DNA of 64,000 nt, from positions 496,001 through 560,000 of the forward strand of contig NC_057316.1 of assembly GCF_000687475.1 (NCBI RefSeq), written 5' to 3'. Source of the DNA: Ustilaginoidea virens. Taxonomy: Eukaryota; Ascomycota; Sordariomycetes; Hypocreales; Clavicipitaceae. The position numbers were made by a program, and so were the translations under genes. Positions 10,841 through 21,270 of the stretch are shown here, piece after piece. The notes beneath the pieces were generated by a model. That model did no database searches, was not told where the DNA came from, and saw only the letters and a program-made list of their open reading frames with translations. Position 1 is the first letter of the stretch. Every line of letters starts with the position of its first letter.

Positions 10841-12163
10841 ATTCGACACGGGGAGGGGTGGTTGGTGAATCGGTTGGATTTATTTTTTTTTGTAGTTTTG
10901 GTCGCCGGAAGACTTGTTTTGCCTCGACTTTGTTTATCCTGTACAGTCTCGTGGCTCTTCTTTGCCGTCGTTCGTCTTTGCTCCATCGCACGAGGAGAAG
11001 CCAACAGAGCCGCGGATACTCTTCCCCCAGCGTTACGGGCATGTCCTTGGCCGAGGGGTTTCATCGCACACGCATCTTACACACAACCAACTACGGGAGT
11101 CCGGAGTGCACGAGACGCATGCTCGGCACTCTCGACTGACGCTGCCGCATGCGCCCACGCTTTGCCACGGCAGACGGCCTGGCCTGCCACCGCGTCGCTC
11201 GGCTTGATGACGAGCGCCTCGCCCGAGGGCCCGCATCCGCCTCCCGTCTACGGAGTGTGGTCGTCAAGAGCTTCCACACCCACCGCCCCGGGCATCCGCG
11301 ACATCTGGACGGCCATGGACCTGCCCCCCCGACGGCCTCGACTCGCTCGTCCTCCCCGACGAAAGCAGCCCGCGGCCCAGCATCCCGTCCTTCAAAATCG
11401 GGCCCCTGGCCCCAGGCGTCCATCGCCCTCTCCGCCCTGGCCGCCCACGGCGCCGACGTCCTCTGAGGTCACGGCGACGAGGGATACGGGCTACGGGACC
11501 TTGACGGCCGCGAGGCACGCCGCCGACATGGACGGGGTGGACGTTGGGCGGGACCTGATGCCGTGTCCGGCTGGGGAGAGCACGGCGTCCTGGGTGGATG
11601 GATGAAAGCTCATGTTTACGGGGGGCGAGATGGGACGCCTGCGTATTCACAAAGCAGGTCGCAACATCCACGGCCGCGAGCACCATCGCCTGCAGGCACC
11701 CCAAAACCATGTGCAAAGACCACCGTCGCTAGCCCCGACCCGACTTGGCGGCATCGACCATCCTCGTCTCGAGTCGTGTCACGAAGAAGAATAAAGGTCA
11801 GATTACGTGTCCCGCCTGCTTCCCACTACCTTGTGCTACATACACCTGCGACCACTCGACTTGACTTGTTTCTTCCTTTCCTTTCTGTTTCATTTTTTTT
11901 ACCGCAGGAGCTCTCCCCTCCCTATTTTTTTTTCCTTTTATTTGCCTTTTTTTTCGTTTTGGGCAGTGGACATCATATCCTGGTCGTATGCGCCCCTACA
12001 GAACAAGAATGCTATCGAATCAATCGCGACGCAAAAACTCCGCCGGGTGGTGTGCGAAGACGAACGGTGACGAACAAGATGCAACAGGGGTGGCCTTGTG
12101 GGAAAGGGAAAGAAAAATAAATAAATTAAAACAGCAGCAAAGGCCAAGGGCCGCTGTTGGACA
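10841..12163. other. Intergenic between convergent MFS and ILV2 genes
   Basis: Apart from the CoA-transferase relic (11207-11466) I see no gene. The 11470-11600 part remains GC-rich and codon-like and could be further decayed sequence of the relic. T-rich tracts near 11890-11960 probably belong to untranslated regions. Confidence 0.55.
11207..11466 (+). pseudogene. Relic of a CaiB/BaiF family CoA-transferase (N-terminal part)
   Basis: From an ATG at 11207 the DNA reads PPVYGVWSSRASTPTAPGIRDIWTAMDLPP, then must shift frame near a C7 run (about 11323-11329) to read DGLDSLVLPDESSPRPSI, and shift again at about 11408-11414 to read QASIALSALAAH before a stop at 11464. These three pieces, in order, resemble the N-terminus of fungal family-III CoA-transferases (CaiB/BaiF, alpha-methylacyl-CoA racemase-like), which are normally over 450 aa; the remainder is not recognisable downstream. 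Two frameshifts and the missing body indicate a pseudogene. Sequencing error at the C runs could explain the shifts but not the missing body. Family assignment is from memory of the motif and is moderate. Confidence 0.5.
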
Positions 12164-14677
12164 TCATGAGCCGTGCAGACCACAGGTTCTTTCCTGCATT
12201 AATTCTCTGCGCTGCTTGTCTTTTTCTGTGACGGGTTGTCAGCATTCGCTTTTGGAAAAAGGGGGAAAAGAAGAAGAAGAAGAAGAAGAACTAGAGAGAG
12301 AGAGAGAGAGAGAGAGTTCGTCTACTTACCATCGTCAAAGACGAGAAATTCGTGCAGGCCTGATCCGGCCGGCACCATGGGTAGAACCGGCACCTTCTTG
12401 TCCGTCACAACCTCCAGCAGAGCAGGCCCGTCCGTGTTGATCAGCCACTTCAGGCTGTCGACAACATCCGCCGGGTCGCTGACGCGGCGGGACTGCACGC
12501 GCATCGACTCGGCCAGCTTCATAAAGTCGGGGTTGACCTGGTGCGTGTGGGCGTAGCGATCCTCGTAAAAGAGGTTCTGCCATTGCGTAACCATTCCCTG
12601 CTCCTCGTTGTTCAGGACAATGATCTTGACGCCAATGTTGAACTGGGACGCGGTGGCCAGTTCGGTCAGAGTCATGCCAAACGAGGCGTCGCCGTCAATG
12701 TCGATGACCAGGGCGTCGGGCCGCGCAACCTTGGCGCCGATGGCGGCGGGCAGACCGTAGCCCATGGTTCCGAGACCCCCAGAGGTAATCATGGTTCGAG
12801 GGTGTCTCCATCGGAAATGCTGCGCGGTCCACATCTGGTGTTGGCCGACGCCGGTGGCAATGTACGTCTTGTGCTTCAGGTCCGCCGTCAGGTTGCTGAG
12901 CTCCTCAATGAGGGTTTGGGGCTTGATGAGACCGCCGCGGGCTCGCTCGTAGTGAGACAGCGGCCACTTTTTCTTCCACTCGCGAATCCTGTCAAACCAT
13001 GCCTTGCGGTCCTGCATCGATCGCGCTTGGACCTCGGGCAGGAGGAGCTTGATGCTGGCGCCAACATCTCCCTCAATCGCCTCGGTGGCCTGGACAACCT
13101 TGTTGATATTCTTGGGCATGATCTCAAAGTGGACGATGCCGCCTCGATTCTGAGCGGCGGCAGCCTTTGCGCCGGGCGCAAACTTGGCAATGTTGCCGGT
13201 GACGCGGTCGTCGAAGCGGCCGCCGAGGGCAAGGATCAAGTCTGCCTCTTGCATGGCCATGTTGGCATAGGCGGAGCCGTGCATGCCTAGCATGTGCAGC
13301 GACTTGTCATCAAGCTCGTCGAAACCGCCCAGGCCTTGCAGGGTCGTGGTGACGGGAATGGAACACTTGTCGGCGAGTTCCTTCAACAGCTCGGGGCCGC
13401 CTTCGGACTGGATGATGCCCTGCCCGGCGTAGATGACGGGCTGCTTGGCAATGTTGACAAGGTCGGCAACGCGTCTCACGGAAGCTTGCAGCTGTCGCTG
13501 GCTGTGCTCCATGGCGGCGCGAGACGCCGCGCTAGGCAGGGACGGAAGAGTGGCGTCGGTCGGGATAGCCCTTCGCAGGATTCCAGCCGTGACATCCTTG
13601 GGCAAATCGACGAGCACGGGGCCGGGACGACCAGAGGTGGCGATCTCGAAGGCTTCGTTGATTCGGCGAGGTAGTTCGGCGACGTTTTTGACCATGACGT
13701 TCCACTTGGTGCAGGCGCGAGAGATGCCCACAACATCGGCCTCCTGGAACGCATCACTCCCGATGGCGGTGGTGGGAACCTGCCCGCAGAAGACAACCAA
13801 GGGGGTCCCGTCCGAGAGGGCATCGGTGCAAGGGGTGATGACATTGGTGGCTCCGGGGCCAGAAGTGACGAGAACGACACCGGGTTTACCACTAGCTCTG
13901 GCGTAACCCTCGGCCATGTGGCCAGCGCCTTGCTCGTGTCTAGGAAGGATAAATTCGAAATGCTTCGAATTGTAGATGGCATCGAATACGGGAAGAATAG
14001 CACCGCCGGGGTATCCAACTACAAGAGCAGGTTTGAAAAACGTTGGTCAAGTTCTGGCGTCGGGGGGGGTGGGGGGGGGGGGAACGTAAACGTACAGATG
14101 TGTTTAACGCCGTGTCTAAGCATCATCTCGTGAAATATTTCACCTCCCGTCTTGCCGATAAATCTGCGCAAGAAAGGAAAAATAAGGTCAGCCCCTTGAT
14201 CCGAGGTGTTTGGGTGTTGGGCACTGAGGCGCCAACATGTGCTTTCAACATACGACTCGTCCATCTCATTTTTGCATTGATTCGAGAGCGGCTGCACATG
14301 GCTTCGGTCTTGGGCATTGAAAGAAGAGCTCGGTACGGCACGCACGAGACTGTCTACCCCATTACATGGTTCTTGGTTAGTTCTCATGCAGTTGGAGAGT
14401 TTTTTTTTCTTTTTTTCTTTTTATTTTTTTTCTGGTCATTTTTGCAGAGGCCGATGCCGGCAGGCTCCCAGCCGAAAGGCACTTACGGCGCAGACGATGT
14501 GGCAGTGGCAGTGGCAGTGGCAGTGGCAGTGGCAGCGGCGGCAGTCGCTTGACTTCTTTGACCTGAAGGAACCGTTTTCGAAGTCTTGACGGCAGGGGAA
14601 GAGGTCGTCAGCGTGAATGATCTGGTTTGGCCCAGGACTCTCAGGGCGGCCTTGGAGGCCTGGCGACTTCGGAGCAT
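12164..14677 (-). CDS. ILV2: Acetolactate synthase catalytic subunit, mitochondrial
   Basis: First committed enzyme of branched-chain amino-acid synthesis: joins two pyruvates, or pyruvate and 2-oxobutyrate, using thiamine diphosphate, FAD and Mg. Five exons (14677-14487, 14349-14254, 14163-14096, 14018-12330, 12225-12164) give 701 aa. All joins keep frame: SSAP-LVRAVPSSSFNAQDR, MDES-FIGKTGGEIFHEMM, GVKHI-FGYPGGAILP, and FDD-EKDKQRRELMQERTCGLHGS at the C-terminus. Residues 1-60 are Arg/Ser/Thr-rich with an Ala-Thr dipeptide repeat, as expected of a mitochondrial presequence. HEQGAGHMAEGYARASGKPG holds the catalytic Glu, and IDGDASFGMT..NNEEQGM is the ThDP/Mg motif. The herbicide-site Trp is in TQWQNLF and the Pro in GQVPTTAIG. 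The small last exon is easily missed because the long exon runs to a stop just inside its intron, which carries a (GA)n run. Confidence 0.95.
12290..12316. repeat. (GA)n microsatellite in ILV2 intron 4
   Basis: About 13 GA units plus an adjacent (GAA)n tract (12269-12291) sit inside the last ILV2 intron (12226-12329). Confidence 0.85.
14501..14537. repeat. Hexanucleotide repeat coding the Ala-Thr run of ILV2
   Basis: GTGGCA repeated about six times on the plus strand encodes alternating Ala-Thr in the mitochondrial presequence of ILV2 exon 1. Length changes keep frame. Confidence 0.85.
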
Positions 14678-14900
14678 GGCGAAAACGGGTTGCGGCGGCC
14701 AGCGATAGATGGATGACTGGTCAGAAGGGGGGGAAGGGGGTATAAAATCCAAGTCGAGTCACTTTGGGCAAGTCGGGCTCGGGGGACTTGGCAAAAGATG
14801 GTCGGCGGAGAGACTCGTCGCAGCCAAGGCGAAAGGGAATCGAAGGGGCAGGCGAGGCGAGTCTGCGATTAGCCAGACGCTTTTCTGGATTTTTGTCTTG

Positions 14901-14958
<58 letters not shown>
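14901..14958. repeat. Poly-A run of 58
   Basis: An uninterrupted A58 tract upstream of ILV2, read directly. Its exact length may be affected by sequencing. Confidence 0.9.
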
Positions 14959-14960
<2 letters not shown>

Positions 14961-16285
14961 TCGACGACAGAACTTGGCTTGGACAGAGTTTTGAGAGGCG
15001 ACCCAAGCGCCAAAGAGAGGAGGTGGGGGGGGGGGGGGAGTGGGGCGGAAGGCTGGCTGCAAGCCGGCACGGTCACGACCCATTCAATTCCCCAGTCGGT
15101 TCGCGTCGCCCGTTTCGTCGATCAGTCAGTCCACCGACTTGTGACTTTCCGAGTCGACGAAACGACACGACGCGAAACCGGCGGCCGCGGCTCGAGCAAG
15201 CATGGCTTGACCGCCGACAGGAGGGAGCGCTGAAATTCAGCTTTGCCAAGCGCCATTGCTGCGGTTCTGCAGCGTCAATAGCAGCCCGCGCGGGTTTGAC
15301 GGTCTGGCAGCGCCTCGAGCGCGACGGAATACGGAGTACGTATACCAAAGTCCAAGAGCGGACCCCCCCCTTCCTTCCTTGCTTGCTTGCTTGCTTGCGT
15401 CTGGTCCGTCGGTCCTTCCTTCCCTGGGTCGTTGACCAAGTAGGGCAGAGTGTTTTGTTTGTTGGTAGAACGCCGTCAGTCCGTTTCCTTCCATTCGTTT
15501 CTTCTACGCCGGCTCTGTGGAGGATGCTGCGCGGCCGGCCACTTGCTGGCGGCGACTTACTTGACCGCGTTTCTGCTCTCTCGAATGCTAACCACGGCTT
15601 CAACATTCAACATTGTCACCTGCCCCCCCTGTCCCCCCCCGCCCGCGGGCAATGGCAAAGGATGGGCCGAGGTGGGGCTCCTCTCCTCGCCACCTGAGGC
15701 TGTTGGTGGGTCAATGGTCAAAGGCATCAAGGTGGGGGGGCATCCAGGTGCCAGCCAGCCCGCCAGCCCGCCAGCCCAGCTGCAACAGTCTCCAACTCCC
15801 GGCTCCCTAATAATCTAATAATTCGCCAAACAGAGTTGACCCGCAAGCCCGCTCTCACGGGGCATTGCCCATTGCCATTGCCCATTGCCCATTGCCTCTG
15901 CATCGCGAAACCCGGCCTTTTAGAGCCGATCTGCCGTTCCGCCGTTCTGCCGTCCTGCCGTTCTGTCGTTCTGCCGTTCTGCTTCCCGTCGTCACAGATT
16001 CCGCCAATGCGCATGATCCGGTGCGGTGCCGCTGTGCCACACAAAAAGGCACACATGCATGCATGCATTGCATTGCATCCCGCATCCGCGCCCAAACGCT
16101 ACTCCAGCAATCCGCTCCACCCGGCCGACAGCCAGCCAGCCAGCCAGCCAGTCGACCGCCGGTTTTCTTCCTCACCCCATCCAATGACGCCGGCTGACTG
16201 GGGCAAGCGGTCGGCCGTGACAGCGGCTACTGTCGACTCCTGGTGTTGGGAAGCAACCGGGTCAATCCAAGGTCTGGAGTAGGGC

Positions 16286-16318
16286 CTCCTCCTCCTCCTC
16301 CTCCTCCTCCTCCTCCTC
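16286..16318. repeat. (CCT)n trinucleotide run
   Basis: About eleven perfect CCT units in an intergenic region. Confidence 0.85.
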
Positions 16319-16659
16319 AGGGACGGATCCGAACACGGAGATGAGTCATCTTACCCCGGCTACGGCGCCAAGTGCAGAGAAAAGACAAGAGGAAAAACGA
16401 GGAAAAGAAAAGGGCGATTCTGCATCCGCAGTTTCAGTCTCTCTAGTGGCCAACCCCAGACCAACAAAGCCTCCCTTGCATGCATGCTTCGACAGTTCGA
16501 CTCATCCCAGCGGCAGCGCCGCGCCCCGAAACCGCAGCAAAGAGGCTGGGTGGGGCCTCTGCAGGCCTGGACTGCCGAGACCGGCAACAAGCCATGACCA
16601 TCAATTGCATACCGAGTACTCCCGTACCCAGGTGCCGAGTGGGGCAAGCCCACATGCAG

Positions 16660-16741
16660 CTATCGCAGTACTCCGTACATATATACATATAATACCCAAT
16701 AAAGTCACACATTGTGCGCGCGTCACACTTTTGGTGCAACA
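16660..16741 (+). repeat. Dispersed repeat, copy B (most complete)
   Basis: Starts CTATCGCAGTACTCCGTACA, then a TATA-like AT stretch, CCCAATAAAGTCACACATTGTGCGCGCGTCACAC, and ends CTTTTGGTGCAACA. It shares order and spacing with copy A and contains both GTCACAC direct repeats that frame the part missing from copy C. Confidence 0.8.
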
Positions 16742-17709
16742 GCCGCAGCCATCAATGCACCTGCCGTCTGGTGTGCTGTCAGCGCCGTCTAGCCCCAAGG
16801 GCCGGGCCATCACCAGCTTCAATTCCTGGGCCTTTTGCAACCTCAAATCCAGTTCCGGATCCAATCCGATGGGGCTTTTTTATATTAAACGCAGCACATG
16901 TGCTCGTGAGATCTGGGTTGGGACTTTGTTTCTCAACCCGGACCCCCCATTCCATCCAAGTGCCATTGTCGTGTTGCCCAAGGTACATAAGTTGACGTTT
17001 CGCCAACCGCACGTTTTTCGCATGCACGAGACGCCATATATACATAGCCTTGGGAGAAAAATCTCTCCGTCTTTCCAATTACACGTTCCGCATGCATTGC
17101 ATTGCGGCATTGCCGGGATGTTGTTCTTGCGTCTACCATGCGTGCTCGCTGTGCCAAAAACATGCCCGAGTAAATAAAAACTGGTGAGAAAAAAAAAAAA
17201 ACCACCCCCTTTATCCAGAGAGCCTCTGTCGACCCCATAATCGTGTCCCCTTGAAACTCCCCAATGGTGTATTCTTGTAAGTCGTCTTCGGATAGCCGTT
17301 TAGCGAGCATGATGGTATCTAGACATGTTGTACTAAAATGTTTACAAAGTGCTCCAAAGGCCAGTCAAGGTAAAAGACGTGCTTGATACAAAGAGAGAGA
17401 GAGAGAGAGAGACAAAAAAAAAAAAAAAAAGTAAGACATGGCGGCCGTTTCATATCTGCAGACATAAGCAGGAAAGCGTAATGTTGGGTATAAACGGGGA
17501 AAAACAAAATCGTCAGCATGGGCAAACACTAGGGAAAACTGGTATGTTGTCCAGGTTGTTCTAAAATGTGCCCACGAACAAAACAATCCATCCAAATAGT
17601 AAACAGATCAGCGGAATGCTCAAGTCGTAAAAGCTTTGCCGTCTGTTTACGGCCGCATTCGCGTCCCGATGGGAAGCTGAAGACATCATCACCGACGCGC
17701 TCCAGGGCC

Positions 17710-19580
17710 CTACATGCCCATCATTGTCGGCATCATTTGGGGCGGAACAGGGCTTCCGTGCGGTGTTGCCTTTTTGCTGGGTCGAAGGCTTTCCATGTTG
17801 GTCACTGTGCTCCAGGACGCTGGTCGCTTGTGTGGCACTGGCGTGGCCGGCCGAACCAAGCACGTCTGGCTGGCATTCATCGAATAGTCGTAAAGGCCGT
17901 GAGGAACGCCAACCTGAGGCTGTTGATACAGATACGTCTCCATGCTGTAAAGCGAGTCGTGAGGGCTTTGCTCCATTTTCATGGCATACATCGCATGGCC
18001 GTCAAGCTGAGAGTTCACTTGCTTGGGCAAGACTTGGGACGCCTCCGGGGCAAACTTGGGCGCATCAACGGGCCACACAGTCTCGTTCGGGATGGGATAC
18101 GGCGTTCCAGGATGAGGGCCAGTGGTCATGTCTTCGCCCATGACAGTGTCCATGTTGCCGTTGGGTGTTGATGCTGGCGGCGCAGAAGTAACGCCGACTG
18201 CAGCGACTGCAGCAGCAGCAGAGCCATTGGGTCTCAGCCCGCTGGCTGAAGTCGCAGGACGTGACGATCGTTTGCCTTGCCGGCTCGGTAGCTTGAACAC
18301 CGACGTTGCTATGCTCGTCCGACTTTTCGGCGTCCTCGAGGAAGAGGCGTCATCTTCAGATTTGTGACCGTCGCCATTGGCGACATCGTGACCGGGAGTG
18401 TTGATCGAACACGACTTGCGGTAGGGCAGTTGGAAATACCTGTCCATCTCACTTGGCGGCGGCGTAGCCGGCCCGGTGAATGGAGCGGTTCCCAGAATGA
18501 AGGCCAGCCGAACGAGGTTGGATATGTCGTTGCCGAGATGCCGGCATTCGAGCATGAGCTTCAAGTCTCCGGATGAGCGTGGCCGCCAGTAGAGCTGTTG
18601 TCGTTTTTCCTTGGGCCAGATACAAGTCTTCCATATGGGCTTTACTTGCGGCTGCCGCATCAGGTTTTGAATCTGGATCCTGTACTCCCAGTCCTTGACG
18701 TCCTGTCCCTCCTCAAAGTGTTTTGCAATGTGTTCAAAATGCTTGTCCCTGGTTGCCGACGCTTCGTCGGCGGATTGCGCTTCGAATACACGCTCTTTAC
18801 AGGTGCTGAATCCGCAGGAGAAGATGACTTGGGTGCACAGGTCGGTTCGGGCCGTGCTGTTGGGCAAGGCCTTGGTTCGGTGAGCTTCCTTGGCGTGGGT
18901 ACTGTAGGCTCTTTCGGTGGAGAAGGATAAATGGCAACCCTTTGTATGACAGATCCAGACGACGTTGGCGCTGTGGAAGTTGTGCAGGTGCTTCTTGAAA
19001 TCGCTTTTGCGCCCGAACCCTACGGGACTGTTGTCAAGAAAGCACATGGGGCACTGATATTTTTTGGATGTCGGGGCAACCATCCGTGGCGATGGGTGGG
19101 AGGTGATGTAGTCGCTGAAGGGTAAAGGCACTGGCTCGGCAGCTGGCGAGTCTAGCCAAGAACGCTCGCTCGTCTTGCCGCTACCGTCCGGTTCATGCAT
19201 CGCATGTATTTCGCGACATTCATCCGGCCATGTGTACTGAGTATGAATGGACGCATCGTCCGATCTGCAGTGCGACGCATCCGACCCCGTCCACCCCAAG
19301 GAAGGACCACTAACACTGCTGAGCAGGGTACTGGCAGACAGTGTTGAATCCCCAGCTGACCAAGCAAAGAAAAAGAACGGGGGGAAAGTCATTAGAATCA
19401 CGGCTTGATGATTACTGCCTGCTGCTGAGCACACTCACAAGATGCGGGAGAGCCGGTCAAGGCACATAAGAGACTGGGGATTCCATATCTCTGAACCAAC
19501 ATCAGAAGCTGTTGCTGATCTTCGTCTGTCAAAGGCCGCACGTTGGCGTCTTCTTGAGCTTGGCTGGGATAAGGAAGCAT
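17710..19580 (-). CDS. C2H2 zinc-finger protein (paralogue 1 of a local pair)
   Basis: Putative nuclear transcription regulator. Exons 19580-19439 and 19355-17710 (83-nt intron) give 595 aa. A short N-terminal module (DQQQLLMLVQRYGIPSLLCALTG) precedes the fingers. Finger 1 is C149-x2-C152..H170-x4-H175 (YQCPMC..HLHNFH). Finger 2 is C183-x4-C188..H201-x4-H206 (WICHTKGC..HAKEAH). A third, atypical unit is SCGFSTCKERVFEA..HFEHIAKHFEEG (about 227-263). A conserved WEYRIQIQNLMRQ..KPIWK block follows, then a low-complexity Ser/Pro/Ala tail. The same order occurs in the gene at 27081-29056. The reading frame is open a little upstream of 19580 but has no better ATG. DNA target is unknown. Confidence 0.82.
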
Positions 19581-21226
19581 GGCCGAACACTGGCGTTGCA
19601 GTTGTGTGAGAGGGTTGCAACACAGGAGAGTAAATTGCGAATCGTAAAAGGCATATATGCAAGCAGAGTTTTCGGCATCCGTGACGGTTCACAGCGTCTG
19701 CAAAACCAGTACCCAAGCGAACTCGACGTCTTGGCCACAACCACTCGCGCAGCGGCGCGGGGGGTTGATGGATCGTGGGGATCTGTAATAGTCCCAAAGA
19801 CTTTTGACCCTCACTCTCTCTCTCTCTCTCTCTCGGTTAAATATGATGAAGAATGATGACAGATCAAACGGGCAAGGCGCCTAAAACGCGAGACGTGTGG
19901 ACGGGGATCAATGCCAACCACAGGCGTAGAAATGAGCAACGGCCACGGCACCCGGACAAATCGGCAGGATGGCCAACGCCTGGGGTCGATCTGAGTACCG
20001 GACCTGTTACAGAAGGTAACGTGAAGAAGCCGCCGAGATATGAACGATTGATCAACTATTTTGAAAGAAATGACGGGCTGGCGCGGGTGACAGAAAAGGC
20101 AGAGAAGAGACAATCGAGGCGTTGGCTTCTAGAAGATGTCCCAAGTTTCATGGCAGATAATCTTCTGGGCACGCCCAGGCCGCTACACCAAAAGAGGACT
20201 TGGCTGCTCAGCCAGGTCTTATTTTGTCTGTTACATACCTTGGCCCAGGGTTCCAACGGCTGTGACTTTTGTCCATCGAACCTATCGAGTTGCGGCCGGG
20301 GCTGCAGGGTCCCCGTTGTCAAGGCAGGTAGGTAGGTACCTTGGGTAGGAAGGTAGGTAAACAGGTAGCAAGTATGTACTCCGTACGCAGTAGAGACACA
20401 CCAAGGGGCTGCGTCATTTCTCACCGCAGGCTCAACGCATTCTGAAACGCCGCATGCTGCCCATGTTACGACAGCCACGTTGAAGGAAAGGGTGTGATGC
20501 GGTTTGCAACAAAGGCGGCCCTCCACATGGGTCAGGGCGAGGCACACGCCGACGTCCTTTTCTTTATTCCTGAATCCTGACCACATGGCTCAGCTGCGGA
20601 TCAAGGAAGCCATGGTGAGATGGACCTACCTCTTGGTAACAGATGCTCTCACTCTTCCCTCTGCAGCTACTCGGTCTTGGGACTCTTGGGCAAAGACTCA
20701 GCCACCGGCATCGTGGTCGCCAAAAACCGTGCGGGGAGTTGGCTTGCTTGCCTCCTTTAGCACTCTCAAGGGATGGATGGCCAGGTGAAATTAGTTGCTG
20801 AGCCATTGACCCTTGCCATGACTTGTCAGCCATCTGTCCCACCTCTGCATCTATTGGAAGCAGCCGAGTGGGGCCCATGGCCATGGTCTGCTGGTGCTGC
20901 CCTGGATTTGTCGGTAGTAGTAGATAGGATGTACTGTGCCGTTCTTCTAGAAGACGGCGTGAGTGAGACAAGCCATGGGTCAATGGTATCAACTGGTATC
21001 AACTGGTATGTGGAGTGGGCGCTGCGGTGTGCCAGCCCGTGCCGTACTCGGTACGCGTCTGGTCCGTTCACAATGAAAAAGGAGGCGTTGCGGTGCAAAT
21101 AGTGCAGCCACAGCTGTCATGGTGGGAAAAGGGGTCCGGCGATCGAGGAGCATGACGTGGGAAGGCGTCAACTGCCACCGAACTGTCCTGGCAAGGTCCT
21201 GACAAGGTCCTGCTCCGGAGGAAAAG

Positions 21227-21267
<41 letters not shown>
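21227..21267. repeat. Poly-A run of about 41
   Basis: An uninterrupted A tract read directly in an intergenic region. Confidence 0.85.

Positions 21268-21270
<3 letters not shown>

Larger units (their letters stand above)
14678..17709. other. Intergenic, ILV2 promoter to the 3' flank of the first zinc-finger gene
   Basis: About 3 kb without a recognised gene. It contains an A58 run (14901-14958), a G run (about 15026-15038), GCTT units (15378-15400), a (CCT)n run (about 16286-16318), repeat copy B (16660-16741), and a (GA)n/A17 tract (17391-17431). The ILV2 promoter should lie in the first few hundred bases. Confidence 0.6.
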
